Origin: Moraxella sp.
GTDB taxonomy: Bacteria > Pseudomonadota > Gammaproteobacteria > Pseudomonadales > Moraxellaceae
NCBI GenBank assembly: GCA_030528385.1
Contig: JAUMYZ010000014.1
Location: 1 to 57,773 of the forward strand
Length of the DNA: 57,773 nt
Direction of reading: 5' to 3'
Both the position numbers and the translations under genes were made by a program. Below are positions 1 to 11,030 of this stretch, one piece after another; the stretch's first letter is position 1; each line of letters opens with the position of its first letter. The notes under the pieces are model-generated. The model searched no databases and was not told the origin of the DNA. It saw only the letters and a list, made by a program, of their open reading frames with translations.

Positions 1-352
1 CTAGGAGCGACATTTTGACGCATAACGCGTCCATTATGTTAAATAGCGCCAAGCCTTGCTAAATGTTACAATCAGGCTTGTGGTCAAGGCTTGGCGGATT
101 GTAACATCATGGGTGTTATGCAAATTGCACACGCCCTGTAGCTCATTATAGACGACTGTCTAGGCTTTGGCAATAAAGAGTGAAATATTGTTAATTAAAT
201 AAATATTGCAACATTATCCATTCATTTATTTTAAACATCGCTACGACAGATTGGCTAAATCACAAACATTCTTGATATCTTGATATTTGGATTTCTTTGA
301 TTTGATGGGTTAACAGGCGTATTCACTTTATCATCTGCCGAAAGCCAATCAG
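1..352. other. Non-coding region at left edge
   Basis: No convincing gene is contained here. One reading frame (bases 3-62) stays open to a stop and could be the last codons of a + strand gene, and short minus-strand frames leave the window from ATGs at 23 and 34, but none can be identified. The stretch holds two interlaced perfect inverted repeats (48-107, listed separately) followed by AT-rich DNA from about 180 to 300. Confidence 0.6.
48..107. repeat. Two interlaced 11-bp inverted repeats
   Basis: GCCAAGCCTTG at 48-58 is exactly complementary to CAAGGCTTGGC at 85-95, and ATGTTACAATC at 63-73 is exactly complementary to GATTGTAACAT at 97-107. The order is A-B-A'-B', so the two stems overlap. 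With only one base between A' and B' they are unlikely to coexist as a pseudoknot, so alternative hairpins or paired operators are more likely. AGGCTTG is also directly repeated at 74-80 and 87-93. Function is unknown. Confidence 0.75.
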
Positions 353-376
353 CAAAAGCCCTATTCGGGCTTTTTT
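353..376. terminator. Bidirectional Rho-independent terminator
   Basis: AAAAGCCC, loop TATTC, then GGGCTTTTTT form a stem with a T-run on the + strand. On the minus strand the stem is followed by four T, so it can also end the aminotransferase transcript whose stop codon lies at 395. Confidence 0.7.
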
Positions 377-394
377 ATTTATCAATTTGATTTG

Positions 395-1927
395 TTAGTC
401 TGTGCCAAATTCTTTGCGTTTTTTGGCAAAAAATCTGTCCAATCTGTCCATAGCGTCTTCTAAGTCTATCAAATTTGGCAAAAAAACAACCCGAAAATGG
501 TCTGGCTTGTCCCAGTTAAAGCCAGTGCCTTGTACAATCAATACTTTTTCTTCAAGCAGCAATTCCATCATAAATTGCATATCATTTTCAATGGGATACA
601 CTTCAAGGTCAATTTTGGCAAAGCAATAAAATGCCCCCTGCGGCATGGTGCAACTGATGCCTTTGATGGCATTGAGTCGTGATACTGCCAGCTCTCGCTG
701 TTTATACAATCTGCCCGTTGGTGCGGTGAGTGCTTGCATGGACTGATAACCCCCCATCGCGGTTTGAATGGCGTATTGGGCAGGCACATTGGCGCACAAG
801 CGCATACTTGCCAACATGGACAAGCCTTCTATAAAATCGCTGGCATGGTCTTTTTTGCCCGACAGCATGACCCAGCCAGAGCGATAGCCAGCAATGCGAT
901 GAGATTTGGACAACCCATTAAAGGTCAGCACCAGCGTTTGGTCGGTGATGGTGCACATGGGCGTGTGCACCACGTCATCATACAAAATGCGGTCATAAAT
1001 CTCATCTGCCAAGACAACCAAGCCATGCGCCACCGCCAGCTGAGCAATTTGTTGCAAGATTTCCTTGCTGTATACCGCTCCTGTTGGGTTGTTGGGATTA
1101 ATAATCACAATGCCCTTGGTGCGCCCACTGATTTTGCTTTTGATGTCTTGTAAATCAGGTTGCCAATTGTTGCTTTCATTACAGCGATAATGCACCGCCC
1201 TGCCCCCTGCCAGATTTGCCGCCGCTGTCCACAAAGGGTAATCAGGCATGGGAATAAGTACTTCATCACCATCGTCAAGCAGCGCTTGTAGTGCCATCAC
1301 AATCAGCTCCGAGACGCCATTGCCAATAAACACATCACTCACATCAGTTGCCGAAAGCAAGCCCTTGCCTTGATAGTACTGCAAAATGGCTTTTCTGGCA
1401 CTAAAAATACCTTGAGAGTCGCAATAACCTGACGCTTCGCTTAAGTTTAAAGCAACGTCTTGGACAATCTCATCAGGTGGCAACAGTCCAAACGGCGTGG
1501 GGTTGCCAATATTGAGCTTGATGATGTGCTGACCTTCGGCTTCCATACGATTGGCAGTTTGCAACAATTCGCCGCGAATGTCGTAGCAAACATTGCTAAG
1601 TTTGCTGGATTTTTTAAGTTGTTTTAATACTTTGGTATCAGACATGGTTTTTTCCAAGGTGTTGTGGATTGGCTGATGTGGGTTGGTGTTTTGTCCGGTC
1701 AAAAGATAGTTTTCGGTGGTGCCCAAAATTTTTGCCAACGCGGGCAAACGATGGCTTTGGATGCCGTTTTTGCCACACTCCCAGTTGGCAATGGCGCCAC
1801 GGCTGACATAAACACCCTGCTCTGCCAATTTTTCGGACAATGCGTGAGCGGACAATTTTAATGCTTTGCGCAGTTGCTTAAGGCGCATGCCTTGCATTTT
1901 GATGGAAGTTGGCTCATTCATAGGCAT
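395..1927 (-). CDS. XRE-type HTH fused to AlaA-like PLP aminotransferase
   Basis: This 510-residue protein carries an N-terminal helix-turn-helix of the XRE/Cro class (about residues 14-78) and a class I/II aminotransferase of the AlaA family (about 95-510). The aminotransferase shows the INPNNPTG motif (276-283), the cofactor-ring Asp in ADEIYD (D308) and the Schiff-base lysine K341 in GLSKSHR. AlaA makes alanine from pyruvate with glutamate as donor. The aminotransferase part alone is about 416 residues, close to E. coli AlaA (405). An in-frame ATG at base 1645 (residue M95) sits exactly where stand-alone AlaA would begin and has a weak upstream GGA, so a second shorter product is possible. 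The architecture differs from MocR regulators, which use a GntR-type wHTH. The aminotransferase assignment is firm; exact substrate and whether the protein binds DNA are inference. Confidence 0.85.
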   Translation of the reverse strand: MPMNEPTSIKMQGMRLKQLRKALKLSAHALSEKLAEQGVYVSRGAIANWECGKNGIQSHRLPALAKILGTTENYLLTGQNTNPHQPIHNTLEKTMSDTKVLKQLKKSSKLSNVCYDIRGELLQTANRMEAEGQHIIKLNIGNPTPFGLLPPDEIVQDVALNLSEASGYCDSQGIFSARKAILQYYQGKGLLSATDVSDVFIGNGVSELIVMALQALLDDGDEVLIPMPDYPLWTAAANLAGGRAVHYRCNESNNWQPDLQDIKSKISGRTKGIVIINPNNPTGAVYSKEILQQIAQLAVAHGLVVLADEIYDRILYDDVVHTPMCTITDQTLVLTFNGLSKSHRIAGYRSGWVMLSGKKDHASDFIEGLSMLASMRLCANVPAQYAIQTAMGGYQSMQALTAPTGRLYKQRELAVSRLNAIKGISCTMPQGAFYCFAKIDLEVYPIENDMQFMMELLLEEKVLIVQGTGFNWDKPDHFRVVFLPNLIDLEDAMDRLDRFFAKKRKEFGTD

Positions 1928-2051
1928 TTTTAACTAAATTTTGGCTATTTTACGCCAAATTTATATAATTTTGCAAGCAAAACTGACAAAATGAGCTGAT
2001 TAGCTATTTTTGCCCCCATTTTCTTGCATTTAAAAAATTTTAAAAAACCCT

Positions 2052-2079
2052 TTGACATCTCCCCAAAAATAGCTATAAT
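2052..2079 (+). promoter_or_regulatory. Sigma-70 promoter of the tRNA pair
   Basis: A perfect -35 TTGACA (2052-2057) is separated by 16 bp from a perfect -10 TATAAT (2074-2079). It lies about 49 bases before the tRNA-Val gene, as expected for a strong stable-RNA promoter. Confidence 0.85.
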
Positions 2080-2127
2080 ACGCAGCACAACAAACAAGAT
2101 AAACAAACATATGATATCTTGTTTATT

Positions 2128-2203
2128 GGGTGGTTAGCTCAGTTGGTAGAGCATCTGCCTTACAAGCAGAGGGTCAGCGGTTCGAACCCGTTACCACCCA
2201 CCA
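2128..2203 (+). tRNA. tRNA-Val (UAC)
   Basis: The 7-bp acceptor stem GGGTGGT/ACCACCC, an anticodon loop CTTACAA giving anticodon UAC, the T-loop GGTTCGAACCC and an encoded 3' CCA are all present. The gene is 76 nt and is followed after 5 nt by tRNA-Asp, so both are probably processed from one transcript. Confidence 0.95.
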
Positions 2204-2208
2204 ACCCA

Positions 2209-2285
2209 GCAGCGGTAGTTCAGTTGGTTAGAATACCGGCCTGTCACGCCGGGGGTCGCGGGTTCGAGCCCCGTCCGCTGCGCCA
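2209..2285 (+). tRNA. tRNA-Asp (GUC)
   Basis: The acceptor stem GCAGCGG/CCGCTGC, discriminator G, anticodon loop CTGTCAC (anticodon GUC) and T-loop GGTTCGAGCCC are visible, with encoded CCA. The length is 77 nt. It is the second gene of a two-tRNA transcription unit. Confidence 0.95.
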
Positions 2286-2311
2286 TTTTTAACTGGTAGT
2301 TCCAGTTTACA

Positions 2312-2345
2312 CCCCAAATCTCCCCTGATTTGGGGATTTTTTTAT
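2312..2345 (+). terminator. Terminator of the tRNA operon
   Basis: CCCCAAATC (2312-2320) pairs perfectly with GATTTGGGG (2327-2335) and is followed by ATTTTTTT. A smaller hairpin AACTGG/CCAGTT (2291-2307) precedes it. Confidence 0.85.
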
Positions 2346-2379
2346 AAAACGCCTTGACGTTGTTTTATGGCAGCAAAAA

Positions 2380-2859
2380 TTACTGAATGTGTCTAATGGG
2401 TGTGTCTTTGGTAACTTTGGGCGGTGCTTGCACTTTGGGATTGATGCCAATGGCAAGTTTTTTGTACCACGGCAGCGCTTCATAGTTTTGGCGCTCCTTA
2501 ATGGCGGTCATTTTCTTTTTTACATAAGGCGCGTTTTGTATCACGTAGATGATTTTGCTGTCTTTGGCAACGGTTTTTGCGTCTTTGTCCATGATGATTG
2601 CCGTAAGAAGGTATTCGCCAGCTGCGATGTCCAAAGTCCCTATGCTGGTCTTGGTACCATCAGCCACCACATTGTCATTGAGCAAAATTGCCACAGTATA
2701 TCCTTCGGGCAATGCAGGTCTTACTTGGGCTTCCACAACAATGTCTTGTACAGGGCGATGATAAGCGCGTTCTTCGCTCGGTTCGGTGATGATGATTTGA
2801 TGTGCCCAAGCAGACAGCACCCAACAAAAAGACAATAAACCAAAAACAATTTTCATCAT
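2380..2859 (-). CDS. Secreted protein, DUF4124-C-terminus-like
   Basis: The product (about 159 residues) begins with a typical Sec signal peptide ending near WAHQ, so it is probably periplasmic or outer-membrane associated. The following segment (about 20-110, from IIITEPSEE to IIYVIQN) resembles the beta-sandwich found after the DUF4124 domain in proteins encoded next to glnA in Pseudomonas; the DUF4124 part itself is absent. The C-terminus is basic and Pro-rich. The longer open frame would start at 2985, inside glnA, with no signal peptide, so I chose the ATG at 2859 (the next ATG at 2856 is equally possible). It is directly downstream of glnA and may be co-transcribed. No enzymatic function can be assigned. 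Confidence 0.7.
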   Translation of the reverse strand: MMKIVFGLLSFCWVLSAWAHQIIITEPSEERAYHRPVQDIVVEAQVRPALPEGYTVAILLNDNVVADGTKTSIGTLDIAAGEYLLTAIIMDKDAKTVAKDSKIIYVIQNAPYVKKKMTAIKERQNYEALPWYKKLAIGINPKVQAPPKVTKDTPIRHIQ

Positions 2860-2962
2860 GATAACAGCAACCAAAACAATTGATGTTATTGTACCCAAAT
2901 CTGAGCGACAAACAAAACGGCACAAGAACTTACTTATGCCGTCTGTCTGGTTTATGCGGTGA

Positions 2963-4372
2963 TTAGCAGCGATAGTACATGTCAAATTCTAGGGGGTGCA
3001 CCGCTTCGTTGATTTTTTGCACTTCTTGCATTTTTAGGGTGATGTAGGCGTCAATCATCGCCTTACTGAACACACCGCCCTTTAACAAAAAGGCATGGTC
3101 TTCTTGTAAGGCTTGCAGCGCCGCTTCTAAATTGGGAGCAACGGTTGGGATAAGCGCTTCTTCTTCTGGGGGCAAATCGTATAAGTTCTTGTCTGCCGCT
3201 TCGCCTGGGTCAATTTTGTTTTCAATGCCATCTAGGCCTGCCATTAAAATCGCCGCAAAACACAAATAAGGGTTGGCAGACGGGTCGGGAAAACGCGCTT
3301 CAATGCGCACCGCTTTGGGACTGTTGACATGGGGAATGCGAATGGACGCTGAGCGGTTTGAAGCGGAGTACGCCAATTTGATGGGCGCTTCGTAATGTGG
3401 CACAAGGCGCTTGTAGCTGTTGGTGCTGGGATTGGTGATGGCATTTAGGGCGCGCGCGTGTTTGATGATGCCACCAATGAAATACAGCGCCGTCTTGGAC
3501 AAACCTGCGTATTCATCACCACTAAAAGTGTTGACGCCGTCTTTGGCAATGGACATGTTTACATGCATGCCTGAACCATTGTCCCCCACCAAAGGCTTGG
3601 GCATGAAAGTGGCGGTTTTGCCAAATTGGTTGGCGACGTTTTGAACAATGTATTTAAACTGCTGCACTTCATCGGCTTTTTTGACCAATGTGTTAAAAGA
3701 AATGCCAATCTCTAACTGACCCGACGCCACTTCGTGATGGTGCACTTCAATGCGCCCTGCGCCCATCACATCAATAATACGGTCGCACATCACCGAACGC
3801 ATGTCATGATAATGGTCAATGGGCGGCACCACCGCATAAGCACCTTTGACGCTGGGTCGCTGACCGCTGTTGCCCCACGCATAGTCTTTGGCGCTTGACC
3901 AAGCCGCCGCTTCGCTGATGACCGTGTTTCTGGCACCAGACATGTCAATGTCCCATTTCACTTCATCAAAAACAAAAAACTCTGGCTCAGGACCCACAAA
4001 CACCGTATCGCCAATGCCTGTAGATTTTAGGTAAATTTCAGCGCGGCGCGCGATGGAGCGTGGGTCTTTGTCATAGCCTTGCAAGGTGTCTGGCTCAATC
4101 ACATCGCAAGTTACTACCACCGTTGGGCTTTCAAAAAATGGGTCAAGGTACGCCGTCTGCGGGTCAGGACGCAATATCATGTCCGAGCTTTCTACGCCTT
4201 TCCAACCAGCAACCGACGATGCGTCAAACATCTTGCCATCTTCTAGAGTGTCTTCGTCCACACTGTCTGCAGGAAAAGTCAAATGCAGCTCTTTGCCTTG
4301 CGTGTCTGTATAACGAAAATCCACCCACTTTGCCCCTGATGACTCAATCAAATCAAACAATTTGTTTGACAT
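2963..4372 (-). CDS. glnA: Type I glutamine synthetase
   Basis: This enzyme makes glutamine from glutamate, ammonia and ATP as a cytosolic dodecamer. The 469-residue length matches the bacterial GSI-beta class. Family signatures are clear, including the beta-grasp N-terminus, the metal-binding [11 protein letters not shown] segment, the ATP-site region around [10 protein letters not shown], and the adenylylation-loop tyrosine Y398 in KNLYDLPPE, which implies control by GlnE. The start has a good ribosome site (AGGAG, bases 4381-4385 on the opposite strand). A promoter with a 17-bp spacer lies about 50-80 bases upstream. No sigma-54 element was seen. Confidence 0.97.
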   Translation of the reverse strand: MSNKLFDLIESSGAKWVDFRYTDTQGKELHLTFPADSVDEDTLEDGKMFDASSVAGWKGVESSDMILRPDPQTAYLDPFFESPTVVVTCDVIEPDTLQGYDKDPRSIARRAEIYLKSTGIGDTVFVGPEPEFFVFDEVKWDIDMSGARNTVISEAAAWSSAKDYAWGNSGQRPSVKGAYAVVPPIDHYHDMRSVMCDRIIDVMGAGRIEVHHHEVASGQLEIGISFNTLVKKADEVQQFKYIVQNVANQFGKTATFMPKPLVGDNGSGMHVNMSIAKDGVNTFSGDEYAGLSKTALYFIGGIIKHARALNAITNPSTNSYKRLVPHYEAPIKLAYSASNRSASIRIPHVNSPKAVRIEARFPDPSANPYLCFAAILMAGLDGIENKIDPGEAADKNLYDLPPEEEALIPTVAPNLEAALQALQEDHAFLLKGGVFSKAMIDAYITLKMQEVQKINEAVHPLEFDMYYRC

Positions 4373-4421
4373 ACCAAAAACTCCTAAAAAGATAAACCAA
4401 CAAAAGTAACGAGCAGTGCAA

Positions 4422-4450
4422 ATAATACGCTAATTTTGCGTGGCTGTAAA
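4422..4450 (-). promoter_or_regulatory. Putative glnA promoter
   Basis: Read on the minus strand, TTTACA (4450-4445) and TATTAT (4427-4422) are separated by 17 bp. This would give a leader of roughly 40 bases before the glnA start. Sequence match only. Confidence 0.5.
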
Positions 4451-4628
4451 CGGTGTTTTTGGCACCAAACTTGACAAAACTTGTCGTCGTTGTCTGTGGC
4501 AAGCTGGGATTTTTTTCAAAAACAAAGCGCACAAACAAGCGACTTTTTTCTACAACCCTTAACAATGTTAAGCCAAAAATATGATATACTTGTTGGCGTC
4601 TTTGTCAAAATCCAGATAGGACAATCAG

Positions 4629-5345
4629 ATGAAAAAACAGCTTTTAAAAACGGCGTTATTTGGCGCGCTCGGATTGTCGCTGCTGACAGCGTCTTATGCT
4701 CAACAAAATTACAATCAAATCAGCTTTAACACTCAAGTAAGCCAAGAGATTGCCAATGACCAAATTCGCGTCCGATTGAGCAAAACCGCCCAAGCCAACG
4801 ACATCAAAACGCTGGCAAACACCCTAAATCACACCATCAATCAGGCATTGGCTGCAAGCAAAAAATATCCTAAAATCACCGTCAGCACAGGACATCAGCA
4901 CACCTATCCACGCCACAATAAACACGGCACCATTGTGGGCTTTACTGGCTTTGTATCGCTGGATATACACAGCCAAAACTTTAATCAAGTCAGTGAGTTT
5001 GTCAGTCAGTTACAATCAACGATGGTGGTTGATGGTCTAAGTTTTGGTGTTTCTGAGCAAAACAAACAAGCCGTAGAAAAAGACCTAATGCAAAAAGCGG
5101 TGCAACGTTTTCAAGACGACGCCCAAAACATCAGCCACGCCTTTGGCGCAAAGGGCTATAAAATTGTGTCTGTCAATTTGGACAATGCCGATTATCAAGC
5201 ACAAAATTTTGCATATAAGGCACGCAGCGCCGCAGAGAGTGCAGACATTGATATTGCCCCAGAATTTGCAAGTGGCAACAGCAAACTTGTTTACCGCGCT
5301 TCTGGCACCATTGAGCTAATCTACCCACAAACAACCAACAAATAA
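4629..5345 (+). CDS. SIMPL (DUF541) domain periplasmic protein
   Basis: The 238-residue protein has a clean signal peptide (about residues 1-24, cleavage after ASYA) and the SIMPL/DUF541 fold pattern, with an N-terminal segment resembling VSQEIANDQIRVRLSK and a second repeat ending in a beta-rich SGTIELIYP tail. SIMPL proteins are periplasmic or surface proteins, most of unknown role; some family members are linked to oxidative stress. AGGA upstream of the ATG supports the start. A candidate -10 (TATACT, 4585-4590) follows the dyad CTTAAC-AAT-GTTAAG at 4558-4572. The next gene starts only 10 bases after its stop, so an envelope operon with the L,D-transpeptidase is likely. Confidence 0.85.
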   Translation: MKKQLLKTALFGALGLSLLTASYAQQNYNQISFNTQVSQEIANDQIRVRLSKTAQANDIKTLANTLNHTINQALAASKKYPKITVSTGHQHTYPRHNKHGTIVGFTGFVSLDIHSQNFNQVSEFVSQLQSTMVVDGLSFGVSEQNKQAVEKDLMQKAVQRFQDDAQNISHAFGAKGYKIVSVNLDNADYQAQNFAYKARSAAESADIDIAPEFASGNSKLVYRASGTIELIYPQTTNK

Positions 5346-5355
5346 GTGAACAACG

Positions 5356-7901
<2,546 letters not shown>

Positions 7902-7918
7902 TTTTATCTGTCCATTGA

Positions 7919-7946
7919 GCACCCATCTTTTGATGGGTGCTTTTTT
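7919..7946. terminator. Terminator between convergent purB and purN
   Basis: GCACCCATC (7919-7927) and GATGGGTGC (7932-7940) form a perfect 9-bp stem followed by six T on the + strand. It lies immediately before the purN stop codon (7945), so the T-run overlaps the end of purN. Confidence 0.85.
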
Positions 7947-8583
7947 ATGGATAAAAAAACGTCAAGGGCGACTGGTGGTTTGGTGCTGTGTCAAGCACGC
8001 CTTGGGCAATCAACGCCAAGGTCAATGGCACAAGCTCATGCTCAAGCCGTTGCACGCGTTTTTGTAGCGTTGTTGGTGTGTCGTGATGACTGACGTTTAA
8101 AACCGCTTGGGTCAGTATTTGACCAGAATCCAGCTCAGCGCTGACCAAATGCACGCTGCAACCATGCAGCGTATCGCCTGTGCGCAGTACGCGCTGATGG
8201 GTGTTCAGCCCTTTATAGGCTGGCAGCAATGAAGGGTGCAAATTTATCATCGGACAGGGCACCTGACTGACAAACTCTGCCGACAAAACGCGCATAAATC
8301 CTGCCAATACCACCAAATCAGGTTGCCATGCGCGCAACTGCTCTAAGGCGTATTTTTCAAAGGTGGCAATTTTCATGCGTTTGCCGCTGGCGCTGTGCGA
8401 CAAAACCACTGTGTTTAGCCCAGCTTGAGTGGCACGCGTGATGGCATAAGCGTCTGATGTGTTGCTAATCACTCCGACGATGTCAATGGGCAGCTGCTTT
8501 GCTTGTTGTTTGTCAATCAAGACTTGTAAATTGCTGCCACTGCCCGAAACCAGCACGGCTATTTTTAAGGTTTGTGTTGTCAT
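7945..8583 (-). CDS. purN: Phosphoribosylglycinamide formyltransferase
   Basis: PurN transfers a formyl group from 10-formyltetrahydrofolate to GAR, step 3 of purine synthesis. The 212-residue protein shows the N-terminal substrate loop VSGSGSNLQ (about 12-20), the catalytic NLHPSLLPAYKG (His at about 112) and the folate-site segment AELDSGQIL. It follows purM on the same strand with a gap of about 34 bases, the usual purM-purN operon. The stop overlaps the T-run of the terminator shared with purB. Confidence 0.96.
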   Translation of the reverse strand: MTTQTLKIAVLVSGSGSNLQVLIDKQQAKQLPIDIVGVISNTSDAYAITRATQAGLNTVVLSHSASGKRMKIATFEKYALEQLRAWQPDLVVLAGFMRVLSAEFVSQVPCPMINLHPSLLPAYKGLNTHQRVLRTGDTLHGCSVHLVSAELDSGQILTQAVLNVSHHDTPTTLQKRVQRLEHELVPLTLALIAQGVLDTAPNHQSPLTFFYP

Positions 8584-8617
8584 GTCATTTCCGATACATT
8601 AAGACAAAGATGGTTGG

Positions 8618-9661
8618 TTATCGGTAAAGCACCGCACTGTCTTGACGCAAAACGACGCTGCCAAGTTGCCATACCTGTTCGCCCTGTGCTTGAAGCAGCG
8701 CCATTGCTTGCTTGGCGTGTTCGGCTGGCACAACCACCACAAAACCCACGCCACAATTAAAGGTGCGCAACATTTCTGCTTGGGTGATGTTGCCTTGTTT
8801 TTGTAGCCAAGCAAACACAGGGGGCAGCTGCCAAGTCGTCAGCTCAATTTGTGCCGACAGCTCATCGGGCAAAACACGTGGCAAGTTTTCGGTCAAGCCG
8901 CCACCTGTGATGTGCGCCATCGCGTGAATGTTGGCATTGCCAATGGCTTTTTGTAAGGCATTGATGGATTTGACATAAATTTTGGTGGGTTTCATCAGTA
9001 AATCTGCCAGCACATCATCGCCCAGTTTTTCTTGGTTGATGTCAGTGCCTGTGATTTCAATGACTTTGCGTACCAGCGAATAGCCGTTGGAATGCACGCC
9101 ACTGGACGCTAACGCCAACAGCACATCGCCTGCTTGGACGTTTTTGCCTGTGATGACTTCAGACTCTTCAACCACGCCCACACAAAAGCCTGCCAAATCG
9201 TAATCGTCGCCATGATACATGCCTGGCATTTCAGCAGTCTCACCGCCAATAAGCGAGCAATTTGCCAACCGACAGCCATCACCAATGCCCTTAATCACCG
9301 CTTCGGCAGTGTCTACGTCCAACTTGCCTGTGGCATAATAATCCAAAAAAAACAAAGGCTCCGCCCCACAAACGAGCAAATCATTGACGCACATTGCCAC
9401 CAAGTCTTGACCGATGGTGTCATGGCGACTCAGCTCCAGTGCCAGCTTGAGTTTTGTGCCAACACCATCGGTGCCTGATACCAAAAGCGGTGAACGATAG
9501 CCTTGCGGAATGCGGCACAATGCCCCAAAACCGCCCAAGCCACCCACCACTTCAGGGCGCGTCGTGGACTTTGCCACAGATTTGATACGAGAAACTAGGG
9601 CTTCACCTGCGTCAATGTCTACGCCAGCGTCTTTATAGCTCAGAGAAGTGGGTGTTGTCAT
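8618..9661 (-). CDS. purM: Phosphoribosylformylglycinamidine cyclo-ligase (AIR synthetase)
   Basis: PurM closes the imidazole ring of AIR using ATP. The 347-residue protein matches the normal length (E. coli 345) when started at [13 protein letters not shown], base 9661. AGGAAAA lies just upstream of this ATG; the longer open frame would need a TTG at 9688 that overlaps that ribosome site. Recognisable motifs include the Gly-rich [12 protein letters not shown] near residue 40, the [10 protein letters not shown] segment and the [16 protein letters not shown] region. It is first gene of the purM-purN operon. A TATAAT on the minus strand at 9693-9688 is very close to the start. Confidence 0.96.
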   Translation of the reverse strand: MTTPTSLSYKDAGVDIDAGEALVSRIKSVAKSTTRPEVVGGLGGFGALCRIPQGYRSPLLVSGTDGVGTKLKLALELSRHDTIGQDLVAMCVNDLLVCGAEPLFFLDYYATGKLDVDTAEAVIKGIGDGCRLANCSLIGGETAEMPGMYHGDDYDLAGFCVGVVEESEVITGKNVQAGDVLLALASSGVHSNGYSLVRKVIEITGTDINQEKLGDDVLADLLMKPTKIYVKSINALQKAIGNANIHAMAHITGGGLTENLPRVLPDELSAQIELTTWQLPPVFAWLQKQGNITQAEMLRTFNCGVGFVVVVPAEHAKQAMALLQAQGEQVWQLGSVVLRQDSAVLYR

Positions 9662-9840
9662 GGTTTTTCCTGTCAAAAATAAACGCAATTATAACAAAAA
9701 AAAGTACGCTTAGCAGACGAATTTTGTGCGTAGTTTCTTGCTTTTATCAATGGACAATTGGTTGACAAAATACGGTGAACGGCTTTGCCTGTTTTTTAAA
9801 TTCTGCTAAAATTGATTAAGATATTTATCAAGAGCTTATC

Positions 9841-10941
9841 ATGCAATACCGCCCTTTTGACCCTTTTTTTCGTCGTGCGTTAATTTTGGTGTTTGTCGGT
9901 GTTTTTTTATACACTGTATTTTTGATGCGTTCGGTCATTGCACCTTTTTTTGTCGCGTTTGTTTTTGCTTATATGCTCAATCCCATCGTTACCTTATTAA
10001 GTCGTATCATGCACCGTATGTTGGCAATTTTGGTGGTGTATGTGGCAGGTGCAATTTTTGCAGGTGCGTTGCTGACTTGGTTGGTGCCAGTTTTGTGGGC
10101 TCAGGCGCAACTTGCTTGGGAGTCCATTCCTGTGGCGGTACAGTGGTACAACAAAGTTGGGCGTGTGTGGATTGGTCAGCAAATGGGCAGTTTGCCGATG
10201 CGTCTGGAGCTTGACACTTTGTCTAATGCCATTATTATGTACTTACAAGACAACTACCAAGTGTCTGATGCGCAGTCGTTTATCAAGCAAGCCCTAAGTT
10301 CTGGGGTCAATGTTGCCAACAATATTGGGCTGGTGGTCATGGTGCCGATTTTGACTTTTTATTTTTTGATAAATTGGCAAGCGCGTCTGCACACTTGGCA
10401 CAACGCCATACCCAAGCCCTACCAAAGCAAGCTTGCCACCATCGCCAAAGATTGCGACCACGCTTTGATGAGTTTTGTTAAGGGACAGTTGTCTGTGATG
10501 TTGCTGCTGGGCTTTATTTATGCCATTCAGTTGCAACTTATTGGTTTACAACTTGGTCTAATTATTGGTATCAGCGCTGGCATTGCCAGTTTTGTGCCTT
10601 ATTTGGGTTTTGGCTTGGGGATTTTGGCGGCGTTGGTTGCAGGCTTGTTTCAATTTGGTTTAGACCCCATTTATTTAGGATTGATTGTCGGGGCATTTAT
10701 GGTGGGTCAGGCGATGGAAGGCTATGTGCTGCAGCCTTTGTTACTTGGGGACAAAATTGGTTTGTCGGCACTTTGGGTGATTTTTGCGGTGTTGGCAGGC
10801 GCGTCTTTGTTTGGTTTTGTGGGCATGTTGATTGCTTTGCCAGTGTCTGCCGTGCTCAATGTGTTGTTTCAACACGCTTATGCCACTTACCTAAAAAGCG
10901 ACGTTTATCAAGGGGCAAAACAACTGTCATTATGGCGATAG
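9841..10941 (+). CDS. AI-2E family transporter (PerM/YdgG-like)
   Basis: This 366-residue polytopic membrane protein has about eight hydrophobic segments: two near the N-terminus, one near 65-85, and a cluster from about 160 to 345. It ends in the conserved family region with GLIVGAFMVGQAMEGYVLQP and GFVGMLIALPVSAVLNVL. The family covers proposed autoinducer-2 exporters and Na+/H+ antiporter-like proteins, so the real substrate is unknown. Its position just upstream of hda is the same as in several gammaproteobacteria (perM-type gene near hda). A 5' region of about 180 bases separates it from divergent purM. Confidence 0.85.
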   Translation: MQYRPFDPFFRRALILVFVGVFLYTVFLMRSVIAPFFVAFVFAYMLNPIVTLLSRIMHRMLAILVVYVAGAIFAGALLTWLVPVLWAQAQLAWESIPVAVQWYNKVGRVWIGQQMGSLPMRLELDTLSNAIIMYLQDNYQVSDAQSFIKQALSSGVNVANNIGLVVMVPILTFYFLINWQARLHTWHNAIPKPYQSKLATIAKDCDHALMSFVKGQLSVMLLLGFIYAIQLQLIGLQLGLIIGISAGIASFVPYLGFGLGILAALVAGLFQFGLDPIYLGLIVGAFMVGQAMEGYVLQPLLLGDKIGLSALWVIFAVLAGASLFGFVGMLIALPVSAVLNVLFQHAYATYLKSDVYQGAKQLSLWR

Positions 10942-11030
10942 TTTGCTTCGTCAAAATATGCTTGCAAATCAATAGATAAGTGTGATATATAATGCAGTTA
11001 AATTTATCCAGTAACAATTAAGAGTCATAT

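Noticed and set aside
1-62. Partial genes at the left edge
   Set aside because: One + frame (3-62) and two minus frames (from 23 and 34) are open but too short to identify.
734-1153. 139-codon + strand frame opposite the aminotransferase
   Set aside because: It is antisense to a strongly supported coding region and shows no domain.
9694-9703. A-run upstream of purM as a phase-variable tract
   Set aside because: Only about 8-9 bases and in the leader; no evidence of slippage control.
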